Shown: piece after piece, positions 27,900 to 39,859 of the stretch
How positions within the stretch are numbered: position 1 is the stretch's first letter
Layout of the letters: each line of letters begins with the position of its first letter
Assembly: GCA_004154925.1 (NCBI GenBank)
Contig: QJNS01000078.1
Coordinates: 231,327 to 295,326 of the forward strand
Length of the DNA: 64,000 bases
Reading direction: 5' to 3'
Origin: Monosporascus cannonballus
Taxonomy: Eukaryota > Ascomycota > Sordariomycetes > Xylariales
Notes under the pieces: model-generated
Databases searched by the model: none
What the model saw: the letters and a program-made list of their open reading frames with translations, nothing else
Told to the model about the DNA's origin: nothing
Program-made: the position numbers and the translations under genes

Positions 27900-30800
27900 A
27901 AAGTTCCTATTTCGTAATAACTTTATCTAATTTTTTTAATACTTATTAACATAATTACGAAAATAATGTTTTAAAACTTAATAAATACGTTTCGTTTATT
28001 TATCGATTTATGGATAGTAAACGGTTAATATTTGCTGTTTTATTTTTCGTTTGTTGTAAAATTCCGCTCAAAATCAATTTATTAGCAGTTTATTTTTACC
28101 GTTAATAATTTTGGTTAACGTATTAAATTTGTATTTAATTTCGTTGTAAAGTACTTAGGTTAATTCGGTTATAATTACGGTTTTAATTTTAAGAATAAAT
28201 AGTTTTAATTTCGTAAAACGGTTGACGATTACCAGAATTACGTCGTACCTTAGCCCGTTTAAACTTAGGGTTTTAAAAATCCCCGTAATAAAATTTGACA
28301 AGATTTTTTGGAAAATTTACTTAGATAATAGTAAGAGCTGTAATTATTTATACAGTTTATAGCGTAATTTTATTATATATTAATAAATCGGATATTACTT
28401 AATATATTTTCGAATATCATTCGCCAAATTTCCTTAATAAATCCTTTTGGTTATTAATTTTAACATATAGATATATCCCATATATCCTGCCTTTAAATTA
28501 TTATAGTATTAGTTAATTAATTGTTTCTGTAAAACGTCTTATAACGAGATTACGAATTTATTCCGATAATATAAAACCTTATATAAGTTTAGAAAATATC
28601 CTTTTTTTATTTTGACTTAAGGTCCAGCTACTTATATTAACTTTATAATATTTAAGTTTTTAATTTATAATTTTCAAACCTGATCGTAAAAATATCGGGA
28701 AATTTTCTGCTATAATACCGTATCGTTTTTGGCCAGCTTTTTTGCTAAGGAACATAAAACGTATTAATTATAAATAATAATCGTAGTACTAATTTCGTCC
28801 TTTTTAAACTTTTTGAAATCCGACCCTAATACGGTTGCAGTTTACGATTGCCGTTATTTAACCGTTAATTGTATTATTACTGTAATTGGTATTTATATTA
28901 TTATTTATAAGCGATAAGTACAGTAGATATATGTTTTTTTGCTTTTTCTTTTCGAAAGGTTTCTGCGATCGTATAACAAAAGTTTTCCGTTACTTGAAAT
29001 CTATTTAGAAATTTTATAATAAGCAAATTTTGCGTTATTTTTATAAGCTCTTTTGCTCTTTTACAGTATTTTAAATTATGCTACATATTTACAATCGTTT
29101 TTCGTACGTTTTCCGGCATATTATTCGTAAATTCGAATTTTTTTGTAAATATGAGGATTATATCTTTATATGCGATTGCTTTTAATATATAATCCGGGCG
29201 TTTAAATAACCTATCCGCCGGATTAATAGCGTTCGGTCGATATTAGATCTTAAAATTAAATTACGTAAAACGATAAACTTATCGGATTAACTTTTTAAAG
29301 TTACGCGCCGGCACTTTTATTATATTTTTCAGCGCCATATTATTGATACGTATTAGAAAAACCTTTTTCGTATTTTTAAAGTATTACTGTTAATGTTCTA
29401 TATTTTCTGTAATTGCCAATAATTTTTATTACCTTGAAACTTATTATTTTTCAGTTAAGCTTAGTTTTTGTAATCAGTATATATTTAAAAGTTAATATTT
29501 TTCGTATTTTTATAAACATATCCTTAATATAACTTTTATTAAGGTGGTTATTTTGACCCTAATATTTTTAGCGTTATTCTAATTTCGGAAATTTCTCGCC
29601 GATTAAAAGGCATTTTTAAGTTTTAAAGTATTGTTTTAATTTTTTCGGATTACCGAAATTTTGCTGCTTTACTTTTGCCTTACGTCCTTTTTAAGAACTT
29701 AATAATAAGTTCGGTAATGCGCAAATAATAGGCGATAAACTTCCGATAAAAGTTTGCCAATTTCAGAAATATTTAAATATTATAAATTAAATTTGGTTCT
29801 GGCCATATTTCGATATTATCGATTCGTCGGCAGTTTTTCTTTAAGCTGTAGGTATTAATTATAAATTTTAGAAATTTTAAATTTTCTTTTTTGAAATATT
29901 TACATTTAAACGTTTTAGCAAATAATTGATATTATAATAACCGTTTAAAAACTAACCAGAAATATATTATGTATATTTTTTCGTTAACGAAATAATTAAT
30001 TATAATATTGAAATATATTATATATATATAATTAATTAACCAATTAATACTTTATATATATAAGCTTAGAACGTAATTGATATATTAATAAGGCTAAAAG
30101 GCATAACCGTATATTTAAATTACCTGTATTACGTTCGAAAAACAGTCTTTTATTAATTGTCTTTTTTAATCCTAATACGGTACTAAATAGTTTAAAGATT
30201 AATTTTCGAAAATACTTTTGTTAATCTTAGGTAATTTATTATTTTCGAGATTAAGAGTAAAACGTATCGATCTTTTATCATTACCCTATTTAACCTTTTA
30301 TAATCGACGTATAATTGAAAACTGTCGTTTTTTTCAAATATAAATAATATTAGTACTTTTACGTTCGTTTTTAAATAACGTATTTATTTTTCTTTTATGT
30401 TTTTTCGGATGTATTTTTCGAATATATTTTGTTAAATTATCGAAATAAGATAAATTAAACCAAATAAGAATATTTTTCCTAGAATCACATTTATTATATA
30501 TTTTACCTCCAAAAACTAAAAGAGATTTTTCGTTATTCTTTCGGAATATACTCGCCGAAAGCTTTCCAGATATGTAAGAAGCTTAATTATTTTCCGTTTT
30601 TGTTATTCCCTAAATTCTAGAATATCTAGTTCGTCGATTAGGCTTAATATGTTAACAGTATAAATTTGCTTACTAAAAAACGTTAAGTTTGCGATTTCCT
30701 ATTTGTCGACCTTTTGCAATAATTTATATAACTATTAATATATGGTTATATTTAATAAGACGTTTAATTTAGTTATTTATATTTTGAATAATAAAAGATT

Positions 30801-31330
30801 AAGCGTTTTTCAGTTATAACGTATTGTAAAATAAATTTGTTTAAAGTTTTGTTCGTTTCCCTTATTATCTGTTATATTAATTAAAATTTTGTAAGCCTTA
30901 TAACATTTAATATACGTGCCGTTAATGCTAATAAATTCCAAAATATTTACGAGAACTGGTTGAAAATTAAAATTCTTCGCTAATTTTCTGCTTATAATAT
31001 TTACTTTTGCTTCGGTATTTATGTTTATTTGTATTATTATATCTCTCGTGTTTTTGTTAATAAATGTCTTTTTTTTTAAAAAAAAAGCGGTTTTATTTCG
31101 ACCGTTTTATAGTTATCAGTCGAAGTAAATTAGACGTGTACGTTTATTTCGGCTTTTTTGGGTTTATATTTAGGGACTAGTTTAATTTATCGTTATATAT
31201 TATAATATTTTGTACGGCTTTCGAAGGTCGTTTTCCGTATAGCCGGAATAATAAAAGTTTTCGTATCTTTTTTAGATTTGTAATTTACGTTTTTATAGCC
31301 TAGCTTTTTAGAATTATAACATTTAAAAGT
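27900..31330 (-). pseudogene. Gypsy II gag-pol remnant
   Basis: On the minus strand, read through stops, a CYNSKKLGY segment matches a gag zinc knuckle with RIP-type losses of Cys and His. Next comes an IDT-A-VN-IS-like protease block in which the usual DTGA appears as TEAK (Gly-to-Glu is a RIP-type change). The RT has a VDYRRLN block and a VMPF-like block. The integrase has a D-to-N change in its first catalytic block. No intact frame longer than about 70 codons persists. Confidence 0.82.
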
Positions 31331-32559
31331 GTTAAATTATACGGATTCATTTCCATTAAAATTAAAGCGGCGATTGTTTGTCTTTTGAATATAAAAACGC
31401 CCGCAGTTTTTATTATTTTTATGCGGCGTTTTTAATATATTTTAAGGATTCTTTTCTCGGAGGCGTTAAAATAAGATCGTATATCCTTATTAATATCTTT
31501 AATGAAAAATAATTGGTTTTTTTTTTGTTTTTTAAGCGTTTTAACAACGTTTTCTCTTATTTGTCACATTATTAATTTGTTTTAATTTAACGCTTGTTTT
31601 AACAACAGAGTATTTCGCATTCTTAATACCAATTTATAAAAATAATTAAAAATAAAATCTTTATTACCCCAATTATTTTCCGAATTAAAAACGTCTATAA
31701 CCTTTATTTTATAAATTAAAAGCTTTTATTTAATATAAAAGTTTAATAGTGATTAATCGGGTTATTATCATAATTCTATAAATTGTTTCTTGTATTTTTT
31801 TATCTAGAAAATTAGGATTGACGTAATTTCTCTTAATAAAAATTCATAAATCTTTTATTTTTAATTTCTTTCTTAATAAAAATATTTAAGTATAACGCGG
31901 TATAATTATTAAGCATTTGTAATAACAATATTTATATAGTCTATGGCCCATTAAATATAAGTAAAAGCATTTCGCCCTACTTTTTCGACGTAAATTTCCA
32001 TAATAGCTTTTATTTCATTTTTTTCATTGGCGTACGTTCGGAAAGTTTCGAGTAATTATAACGTAATACTTACTTATTGCCTTTAGATTTTTAAAATAAT
32101 ATCTAAATTAATTTATAAAATCTTGTTTTTTAACTGATATTATTATTTATTATTCGACTAATTTTTAAAGTAATTTCGAATTTTATCTATTTTGTTAACG
32201 AATAATTTCTAAAATCTGGTTATTATTAAGGGGTTTAATTTTTTTTATTTTGAATTTGGAAATACGATCGTTTATTACGTTTATTTTCCGACAGTTTAAC
32301 TAATAAGTATTAGGACGTATTTTTATTATACAGTTAAGATAATTCGGGATTTCAGGAATTATGGTTCTTTGCCCATTAGAGGTCCGTTATAAGCTTTTTC
32401 GCCTATTTCTGTACCGTAATCCATCGTTCGTTAGTTAGATTCCGATTGGCGGTCTTTTTGATTAATAACTTAGGTTCGTTTTGCAGTTAGCGAACTTTGC
32501 TTTTAGTAGTTATCGCGTTATATTTTATAGTAAAGATCAAAAAGAAATTATACAATAAT

Positions 32560-32755
32560 AAATAATTATAAGCTAGGGTAAGGTAATTTTCGGCTAATCG
32601 CAAAGCGTATTCCAAAAAGTAAATGTATTAGGTTATTTCTATCTAGCGTTTTCTATTAGCTGTTAGATAGTAGACTTATATTAGTAAGTAGGTCGGTAGC
32701 TGATCGGTGGCTGGTCGGCTACTAGCCTTATCCTTATAGGGGCTGTATTCTTATA
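32560..32755 (-). repeat. Gypsy II LTR, right copy (5' LTR in sense)
   Basis: It pairs with 25395-25590. This copy has lost fewer G/C bases (GGTCGGTAGCTGATCGG) than the left copy. Confidence 0.82.
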
Positions 32756-34799
32756 TATTTGTTTATTAATAAAGTTAAAATCATTTCATTATATTTTTTT
32801 AAAAAAAGTATTGGAAAAGGAAAAGATACATAACGATGTCTAGCAAATATTTGTTGATATTTTTTAATATAAGTTTATTTCGTAAAATGCCCATATTGAA
32901 TTTCGTTATAGAATTAAGTAATTTGTACATTTTTATTTTTTGTGTAAAAAGTTAAACATTTTAATAAGTAATATAAAATATTTAAACTATTTTTTTCGTA
33001 TTTATAATATATATATTAACTTAATAATTATATCAATTCATATTTTAATGCTTTTTACTGGTTATATATTATATATTAATGCGATAACCTTTTTAACTCG
33101 ACTTTAACTTTATTAATATTATTTTAAAATATCTATTTTTCGAATTAATACTTTTCAAAACAAGGCTGTTTTATAAGAGTAAATTAATCGCCGATTTAAT
33201 CAAATACAATTTCCGCTTATTTCGATTAAGTGAATATTTTGAAGTATTAAACTAAACGTAAAAACTGATATCGTGAATAAAATATTTGGTTTATTTCGAA
33301 TATTTTTTCTAAATTCCTTACAAAGTTTTACGAATTTGTTAATTTTTTAATTTAGATTGGTAGCTGATATAGATATATGAAAAAGTATATTATAGATAAA
33401 AAACCATTTTTAAACTTAATTTTGTACATAATACTAACTTAAACCCTTGTTTCTTTAATACTGTTATGTATTTTTTGTTAGAAAATTTTATATAATGAAT
33501 ATATTAATTTTTATTGCTAAATACTTTCAGGTTTTATCCTTAAAATTTAATTTATCGTATATAACCTTTTAACCTAATTTCATAGTTTTAAATAAAATAT
33601 CTTTTAAGTAACAATTATTTAAAAAGATGAAAACAAATATATTTAATTTTATTGATATTAGACTTCTTTACATTAATAAAACGAACCGTATATGTATCTG
33701 CTGTATTGTTTTAAAATTAATTATCTCTATAAATACTACTAATACTTCGTTTTTTAAGAATTAATCGTTTTATTGATTATTTTCTTATTTATACAAACCT
33801 TTTAAACGATTAAAAATAATAAATTTAATTAACGTTTAATACAAAACACTTTAATACTTTTATATAAAACCTTTTTGTAAGAAGAATTAATTAATTATAA
33901 GAAATATATTATATTTTATATAAGTGCAAAAGATTTAAAAATAAATCTAACTTGAAAACAAAAATTATATAACATATTAACTATTTTTGCAAAAAGCAAA
34001 TATATTAAAAATAAATGAAAATATAATATCTATAATAAACTTAAACATCACATATATATGCAAACAAAGTTGTAAATGTATCTAATAATAAAACAGATAA
34101 TAAATTCAAATCAACTTTTATATATAAAGTGACATATTTAAAGTTATAAATATAAACCATTAAGAAACCGGTTTTCTGCATTAATTTAAACGAGAAATTA
34201 ATAGAATATATTATTATAGGGCATTTTAATACTTTACTTAATGTAAAACAAAATTTCGAACTTATATTTATATTAAGTAAAATTATACTTATATAACGTA
34301 ATGTGTTAGTTTATTTCGTCTATCAATTTCCTCGTCTTTTAATTACGTTATTTTATTGTTTTAATTTTTATATTAATACAATGAAATAACTTATAAACAT
34401 TTCAAATAGTTTTAATAGTTTAAATAAAGCAATAAATACCAAAGTTTAATATATATATATATATATTGTAACTTTTTCGAATTGACTTTTAAAAACTTAT
34501 ATAATAATGTTAATATAAATTTACAAAATTATAAAATTAATAAAAAACATTTACAGTTAATAATATTACGATTTTAAATAAATAAATATATTTCTTACTT
34601 ATTAATATTTTAAAAATAGAATAAGATGATTTAATATGTAATATATAAAAATGCCTAATAAATTAAATTAAATATCGAAATTAACTAAATTGAAAAATAC
34701 GTAGAAGCAGATAATTTAAAATAAATTATTAAAATCTATTATACAAAAATTTAATTTTATTTCAATTATAATAAACAAATATTATATTATAAAAAGAAT
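32756..34799. other. AT-rich degraded DNA, nothing recognisable
   Basis: Very AT-rich with stops in every frame. If direct repeats A are LTRs, this would be the interior of that outer element, but no domain was recognised. Confidence 0.45.
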
Positions 34800-34975
34800 A
34801 TTTACCTTTAAAGTTTATCTTTAAATTTGCCGCGCAAAGCTTAACCTTTCGACTCTATCAAACTAGTCAGCGGATATAAAGTTCGTTAGAGTCGAAACTT
34901 ATTAATAACTACGTATTTCGCTTTCAATTAGGATTTTATAAGATTAAGATGTAATATATTCTAATCGTAAAAATT
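34800..34975 (+). repeat. Direct repeat A, right copy
   Basis: It aligns directly with 20770-20985, with an indel of about 14 bp near GCCGCG. The best-matching part lies around 34880-34925. Differences are mainly C/T and G/A. Confidence 0.45.
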
Positions 34976-35172
34976 ATGAATTAATTATCGTATTCGAAGT
35001 AACTAAGTATAATATGTATCGTATACATTTTATCGTATAATAATTTTTTATATATCTGGTTTAGTCCAAAAAATATTTTTTAAATCTAATTATATCTTGT
35101 AATTATTAATTACTCTTATTAATATTAATCACAATTAATAAAACTTTCTAAAAAATTATAATTCTTAAATAG

Positions 35173-35324
35173 AAATGCTATTTATTATCTTATATATACC
35201 TTTAATCACTTATATTTTAATACGCGTATTGGTTTTATACAGTCTAGTAACGGAACATGCATGCTCCGGTTAAGATGTAGCCTATTCTTATTTGGTGTGC
35301 CATAGCACACCTGGCTAGTTGACA
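35173..35324 (-). repeat. Solo copia-type LTR next to the gene island (left end approximate)
   Basis: In reverse, it starts TGTCAACTAGCCAGGTG, contains GGTGTGC...GCACACC and the palindrome-like GGAGCATGCATGTTCC, then continues in step with the 163-bp copia LTR (CTAG, then an ACGCGTATT stretch against ACGCGCATT). It is thus a relative of the copia LTRs at 142 and 6136. Its outer end retains CATGCATG where the others read CATATATG, meaning less RIP. No internal region is attached. Confidence 0.55.
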
Positions 35325-35390
35325 TATAGGTATGTGGTATCACCAACGCAATGCACAACATCAGAATCAAGCAAGGCCCTTTTGGCCCCT

Positions 35391-35940
35391 CTAAAACCGA
35401 CTGCGAGTACGCAACATGCTACCGCGGCGGCTTCCGCGGCCGTCAGTTCCATCCATGCGGCGAGTGCCAGCAGCCTGGACATTATCACTGGTCAGCATAG
35501 GGGTGGGTTCTCTCACTTTTCGGTGTTCGGGGACGGCGCAAGAGACTTACCTTCTCGCCCGGGCGGCCCGTTATGGTTCCCTTCAGCCTGAGCATGGCCC
35601 CGGAGATCTTATCGCCAATGCCAGCGTGGCGCTTCTGGTGACGGACGGGCGCCGTGTGGCCGGTGTGCCCGATGCCCCTGGTCGTCGTCGCCGTTGTCCT
35701 AGTTCCGTGGACGGGCTTACTACGGCTGAAGAGACCGCCGCTTCGTGGGGCGGTCTTCGTAGAGCGGGTCGACCTGGTGCCATAAGCGGGCTTGCTGCGA
35801 CTAAAGAGACCCCCGCTTCTAGGGGTGGCCTTTGTAGTGCGGGTTGTCCTCGTGCCATAAGCGGGTTCCCTACGGCTGAAAAGGCCGCCGCTTCGGCGGG
35901 GAGCTGTTGTAGTGTGGGTTCGGCTGGATCCGAAAGGCAT
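35391..35940 (-). CDS. 157-aa basic repeat protein, conserved fungal type, function unknown
   Basis: There are two exons, 35940-35551 and 35474-35391, joined over a 76-bp intron (35550-35475, donor GTAAGT, branch CTGACC, acceptor CAG, phase 0). The protein has three tandem 25-residue units (residues 17-41, 42-66, 67-91), each starting SGGLFSR and followed by a Thr/Arg-rich stretch. Then come a His-rich linker (about 91-105), a segment GDKISGAMLRLKG (109-121) and a tail GTRRMDGTDGRGSRR (133-147) completed by exon 2. The GDKISGAM...GRPG...GTRR pattern resembles small conserved proteins I recall from filamentous fungi; I know no function for them. There is no signal peptide or membrane segment. 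The protein is very basic, so nucleic-acid or membrane binding is possible. The start is the only upstream Met in frame. A shadow frame on the plus strand covers the same bases. Confidence 0.72.
35668..35892 (-). repeat. Three 75-bp tandem repeats inside the 157-aa gene
   Basis: The coding sequence of residues 17-91 consists of three 75-bp units (minisatellite). Differences among units are mostly synonymous or conservative (RREPAY, RSKPAY, RSKPVH). Such in-frame units can change copy number without breaking the frame. Confidence 0.7.
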
Positions 35941-37179
35941 TTTGAGATATCGATTGAAGTGTCTTTAGGTGTTTCGGTTATCAAAGTCTGGTTTGAGCTC
36001 TTGTCTGTTCTCGAAAGTTCGCAAGATTTTAACTGAATTCTCACTACTTTGAATGAGGTTCATGTTGTCAACTGTATTCGATGGGGATAGCAGCTCACTT
36101 ATACATTGTAGATTGGGGGCTTACAGGCGCTTCGGCGGTGGGAGCTATTCAGATCACCCCAGAAACTCGGATGTAGGGGTTCAACTATTGGTGCGATACG
36201 ACAAAAGGGGTCTGTTTGCCATGATGTCAAGCCAAGGTGGTGGGCGACTGGGCAGGTTGTAGATCATGAGGAAAGCTGGTTTGGCTGGCTAGCCATGTGG
36301 CCGTTCGGCTCATTCTCACATGATGTTCGAGAACCCAGACAACGCTTCTGTGCAGCCCCCACAGCCCAACAATTTCTTGGCTCTTTGGACTCTTAGACCC
36401 CTATACGCCTGCCGTATGACGTTTACGGGGGCGCATAAAATGGGGCTTTGGAGTCCCGCTTAGGTAGATCATCCAAGCGATTCGTGGCTTCTGTGGCTGG
36501 TGACATCACCCCGTTTGCCACGAAGGAAACAGGTTTGGGCGCCAAAATTGCCAGCTTCTCCGGCCCCGATGAAACATCAACTACAAGCAAGTATACGAGC
36601 GAGTGACAAATATTAGAGGATGACGCCGATGACATATTTGGTCCTCTTAGCTTCTGCAATCTAGATTAGGTTCTACAGTAATCCGATCAAGAGCTTCGCG
36701 ATGCCAAACTCAGCGGATATTCAGGTCACGATAACTGAAGAGGTAAGGACTTGCACTTATGGGGATAGCCCGGCCGTTCTTGGTCATGCTTGATTCGAAC
36801 TTGAACCCTCGGAGATAATTCGCGTATTTAGTTGCATGTACCGCTTCAGAGACGGGGATCGACCTGTGGGCCCCTAACTCTACCTGCTTTGCAGCGGGTT
36901 ACACCTCCTGTTAACGAACTCCCGCCCAACATGTGTCATCTGAAATGTTCTGAGATACGGGTGAGTGGTAGCTGCATTATGGCAGCGCTAAGTTATTCTT
37001 TACCGTACTACTTGCTGGCATCCGAACCGTTACCATCCCACCTGACGCATCGGGTCCTGGTACTATATCGAGACGCTGCACGAAACGACTTGGTAGAGTG
37101 CAGACTGCAAATCGATCTGCTCCAATGACGCTTCCAGCTTATTATGCCATCACGTTTTCCAGCTATGACTTCAGGACGG
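35941..37179. other. GC-normal intergenic DNA between two minus-strand genes
   Basis: This stretch should hold the promoter of the 157-aa gene and the 3' region of the phosphatase gene. Only weak frames are present: 36423-36659 minus (78 aa), 36832-37128 plus (98 aa), 36053-36262 plus (69 aa). None has a recognisable motif or a convincing spliced extension. Confidence 0.45.
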
Positions 37180-38125
37180 TCAGGCCTCCTCGGCAGGGGT
37201 CCGGGGCCTAGTCAAATTGGCCTTTACCTTAGCCAAGTCGTCATCGGTGAACCCCAGCTTGTTCCTGACGAACTGTTCGAACCCGCCATACTCCTGCTGC
37301 AGCCCTTCCATGAATGTCTTCCAACAAGAGCCGCGCAGATTGCAGAGGTTGTAGAAACCCGGTTGGTCCTGACTCAGAGCGTTCGTGCCGACCAGAGCAA
37401 AGTTCAGCAGCTCGACGCGTGCTGGCTCTGTCCCGATACGCGAAAGCAGGTAGTCCAAGATGATTGTCTCCTCGGATGCCCCTGCCAGGGTGAGTAGGAG
37501 GCCCGCGAACACTCCGGTCCTGTCTCTTCCGGCTTTCAGATAGTTAGTTATAGATAATATCATGTAAAATCATCTAGGCGAAATAATTATGAAGGACCGG
37601 GCCTAGATTTGGGTAGAGCATACCCGTGCAATGTACCAAGAACGGGTCATCCGGCCGATCTCTGACGTGTTGGAGGATCGCCTTCCAGCTCTCCTCATAG
37701 ACGCCGACAACGTCCAGGTACATGATCCGGTAACCGTCCTCGCCGCCGCCCGCGACGAACCACTGCAGGTCGGGCTTCTCGTCAGGTCGCGCGCTCGGAA
37801 TCCACGTGTTCTCGACGCCGTCGAGGACGGGGTCGGGGCCCCTCTCGCGCTCCTCCGGCGAGCGCAGGTCGAAGATACGCTTGATTCCAAGCTTCCCGCT
37901 CAGCACTGCCTTACCGTTGTCCGTCAGTTGGGCGAGCATCCCGGACCGGAACGCGAAGCCGGCCCGCAGCGGGCTGTCGGGCACGAGGCCCAGATCGCGC
38001 GAGTTGAAGGTCCCATCCACGTACACGAACGGTGGGCTATAGAGGATCGGGCCGTACTGCTCCTTGGGTATCTCCTGAGCTACGTCCGTCTCGGCGAGCT
38101 TGAGGAGATCTTTGGCGCCAGGCAT
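37180..38125 (-). CDS. Tyrosine/serine protein phosphatase-like protein (Tyr_phosphatase_3 type), intact
   Basis: There are two exons, 38125-37624 and 37532-37180, with a 91-bp intron (37623-37533, donor GTATGC, acceptor AAG, branch near CTAAC); total 284 aa, a usual length for this family. The splice falls inside the active-site loop and rebuilds HCTAGRDRTG (residues 165-174), the C-x5-R signature with nucleophile Cys166 and Arg172. Upstream are the family's NSRDLG block (41-46), FRSG (59-62) and IFDLRS-EE (84-92). This type (PF13350, found in fungi and bacteria) hydrolyses phosphotyrosine or related phosphoesters, probably in the cytosol; the true substrate is unknown. There is no signal peptide. 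Nothing is frameshifted. It sits 185 bp from the DNA transposon's left end, which lies in its presumed promoter. Confidence 0.85.
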
Positions 38126-38304
38126 TCTGTGTTAAGTGGGGGAATGTCTTTCACTACCGTGTGTTCTCTAAACCCCCTAGGATGTTGCTTTCCGTTGACG
38201 TATTTGAACCTTTACGAGAAAGTCTCGGTTCGTTATGATGTGGCTTGTTGCTGAAGTGGTGAAGGATTGGGACAGCATCGAACAGGGCTTTTTTCGTATA
38301 CATC
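38126..38304. other. Presumed promoter region of the phosphatase gene, cut by the transposon
   Basis: GC-normal, no convincing gene. Transcription of the minus-strand phosphatase gene must start here or inside the transposon beyond 38310. I see no clear TATA box. Confidence 0.4.
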
Positions 38305-38310
38305 GCATAG
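38305..38310. repeat. 6-bp target-site duplication GCATAG (also 43984-43989)
   Basis: GCATAG precedes the left TIR and follows the right TIR. Both flanks are GC-normal island DNA. Confidence 0.85.
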
Positions 38311-38343
38311 TACGGTGTCCGAGAGGGCTTACTTTCTTATTTC
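38311..38343 (+). repeat. Left terminal inverted repeat
   Basis: The first 23 bp are identical to the complement of 43961-43983; the next 10 differ at two or three positions (T/C). The TIR keeps normal GC although the interior does not. Confidence 0.85.
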
Positions 38344-38759
38344 AAAAAAAAAATATCAATATACGTACACCCAAATTTTTAATTAAACGTAGTTGCTTAA
38401 GTAGATTTTTAAGGTAGGTGCATACGTTAAGCTAATAACCACTATATTAAATTTTACAAGACTTTATTAGCTGGGAAATATTTGTACCATAATATATTAT
38501 TAATCGGTAAATACCGAACTTTTTTATCAAATAATTTCGCGCCCATATCCCTTATACATTTGATATAAGCATTATTCAAATCGCGTTTTTAAGGCGATTT
38601 GAATAGTATTAATATTATAGGATTTTTTGTTAATTTTAAATAACTAGGGAAAATCGAATAAAATTTAATAAGGTCGAATTTGTACAAATATTAATAGGTT
38701 TTCGTTGATTAGATTTTACGTAAAAGTTATCGACCGAGAAAAAAATCTAGTGAAGAAAA

Positions 38760-39050
38760 ATGGGTCCCGCCAAAACGAACCAGGCTTTAGATAACGAAAG
38801 TTTGCCCGATCGAGCGACTAACGAGCCTAAATCGAATAAAATTTCGTAAGGTACAGTTAATTCTAATGGCCGTTACCGATATAAAAAGGGACTTTTTATG
38901 GTCGCGCCTAAGAAATTTAGCTTAAATACGACCGATAAAAAGGTCTCGGCGTATTGGCTCGGGCGTATTAAAAATAATTCGTATTCGAAGGCTTTCGATA
39001 TTATGGAAAAGCATAACGTAAATAAAACGAAATCGAATAAAATCGAATAA
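38760..39050 (+). pseudogene. Small degraded gene (97 codons, one stop) near the transposon's left end
   Basis: From ATG at 38760 a frame runs to TAA at 39048-39050 with a single internal stop (TAA about 30 codons in, explicable as CAA to TAA by RIP). The predicted protein is hydrophilic and Lys/Asn-rich, with a better-composed stretch FSLNTTDKKVSAYWLG in its second half. The segment is more GC-rich than its surroundings, which suggests former coding use. I do not recognise the family. It may be an accessory transposon protein (possibly DNA-binding) or cargo. Confidence 0.45.
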
Positions 39051-39479
39051 CCGGGGACGAAAAGTAATAAGATCTAATTTAAATTTATATAAAGTACGTT
39101 TATCAATTTTTAAAACCTTTTTAATATTGTATCGGAAAAAATTAAATTAAGGTTAATTTTAATATTATTCGTAATCATAATGCCTAAGCCCTTACGGTTT
39201 ATATGCTATTACCAAATATATAATTTTATTAAATTTAATAAAATTTACTAAAATAAAGGTTAAATAAATTATAAAGAAAAATAAAAAACCTTATATATAA
39301 TATTCGAATTATAAATTACGTAAATTTTATAAAAAATATATTAATTTTGGTAATAAATAATTTGATAATATTTATAATAATTGTAAATATTTAAGTACCT
39401 TTTAAAATTCTTCGTTTTTCAAATAGCAAATTGTAGGTAAGTAATATAAACTCGATTAAATAAGCCAAAACCCGAATTT

Positions 39480-39840
39480 AATATAATCGAATAAAAATAA
39501 AGAAAGAAAAACAAAAGCGAATAAAACGTTTTGAAAAAATAAAACAAAGAACGGACAAAATCTGGTTTACGTAAGAAAACCTTAAAGATTACTTGGCCTC
39601 GGAATTCGAAAAGCTAGTTAATATTATTAATGCCGAACTAAATAAGCGCGCGGTCAAACGCCCTTTAACGGGGACGCCCTTAAGCAAATCGCCCGGAAAA
39701 AAATAACGATATACTTGATTTAATGAGATTAAATAAGCATAACGGCAAACGGGCACAATACCATGTATATAAGGTACTGGCCATAAGGGCGAATTAAGAA
39801 AAAGCGTTTAAAGGTAAATACTACCAAAACGTATAGGTTT
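39480..39840 (+). pseudogene. Second coding remnant in the transposon's left arm
   Basis: A plus-strand frame shows a Lys-rich lead, then DYLASEFEKLVNIINAELN and RAVKRPLTGTPLSKSPGKK before a stop at about 39703. An in-frame stop (probably former CAA or CGA) lies just before. The piece stands out by GC content and residue mix; whether it belongs with 38760-39050 as a further exon is unclear. Family not recognised. Confidence 0.35.
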
Positions 39841-39859
39841 TGAATTTGTTTCGAAGGAA

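Larger units (their letters stand above)
25395..32755 (-). mobile_element. Ty3/gypsy LTR retrotransposon II, RIP-degraded, minus sense
   Basis: This 7.36-kb element has 196-bp LTRs at 25395-25590 and 32560-32755. Sense is minus. Read across stops, a CCHC-like zinc knuckle lies near 31270-31315, an aspartic protease near 30880-31030, RT near 29900-30480 (VDYRRLN block about 30345-30318; VMPF-like block near 30100-30080) and integrase core near 27970-28250 (block VIVNRFTKL, catalytic Asp changed to Asn). RNase H should lie between but is not clear. Order and motifs are gypsy. It is a different family from gypsy I, with unrelated LTRs. No clear target duplication was found. Confidence 0.88.

Noticed and set aside
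35319..36036. Plus-strand frames over the 157-aa gene (90 and 206 aa)
   Set aside because: Shadows of a GC-rich repeat gene. The minus-strand reading has a proper intron and a conserved-looking C-terminus.
37631..38254. Plus-strand 207-aa frame opposite the phosphatase
   Set aside because: Antisense shadow; the minus strand carries the complete C-x5-R phosphatase with intron.
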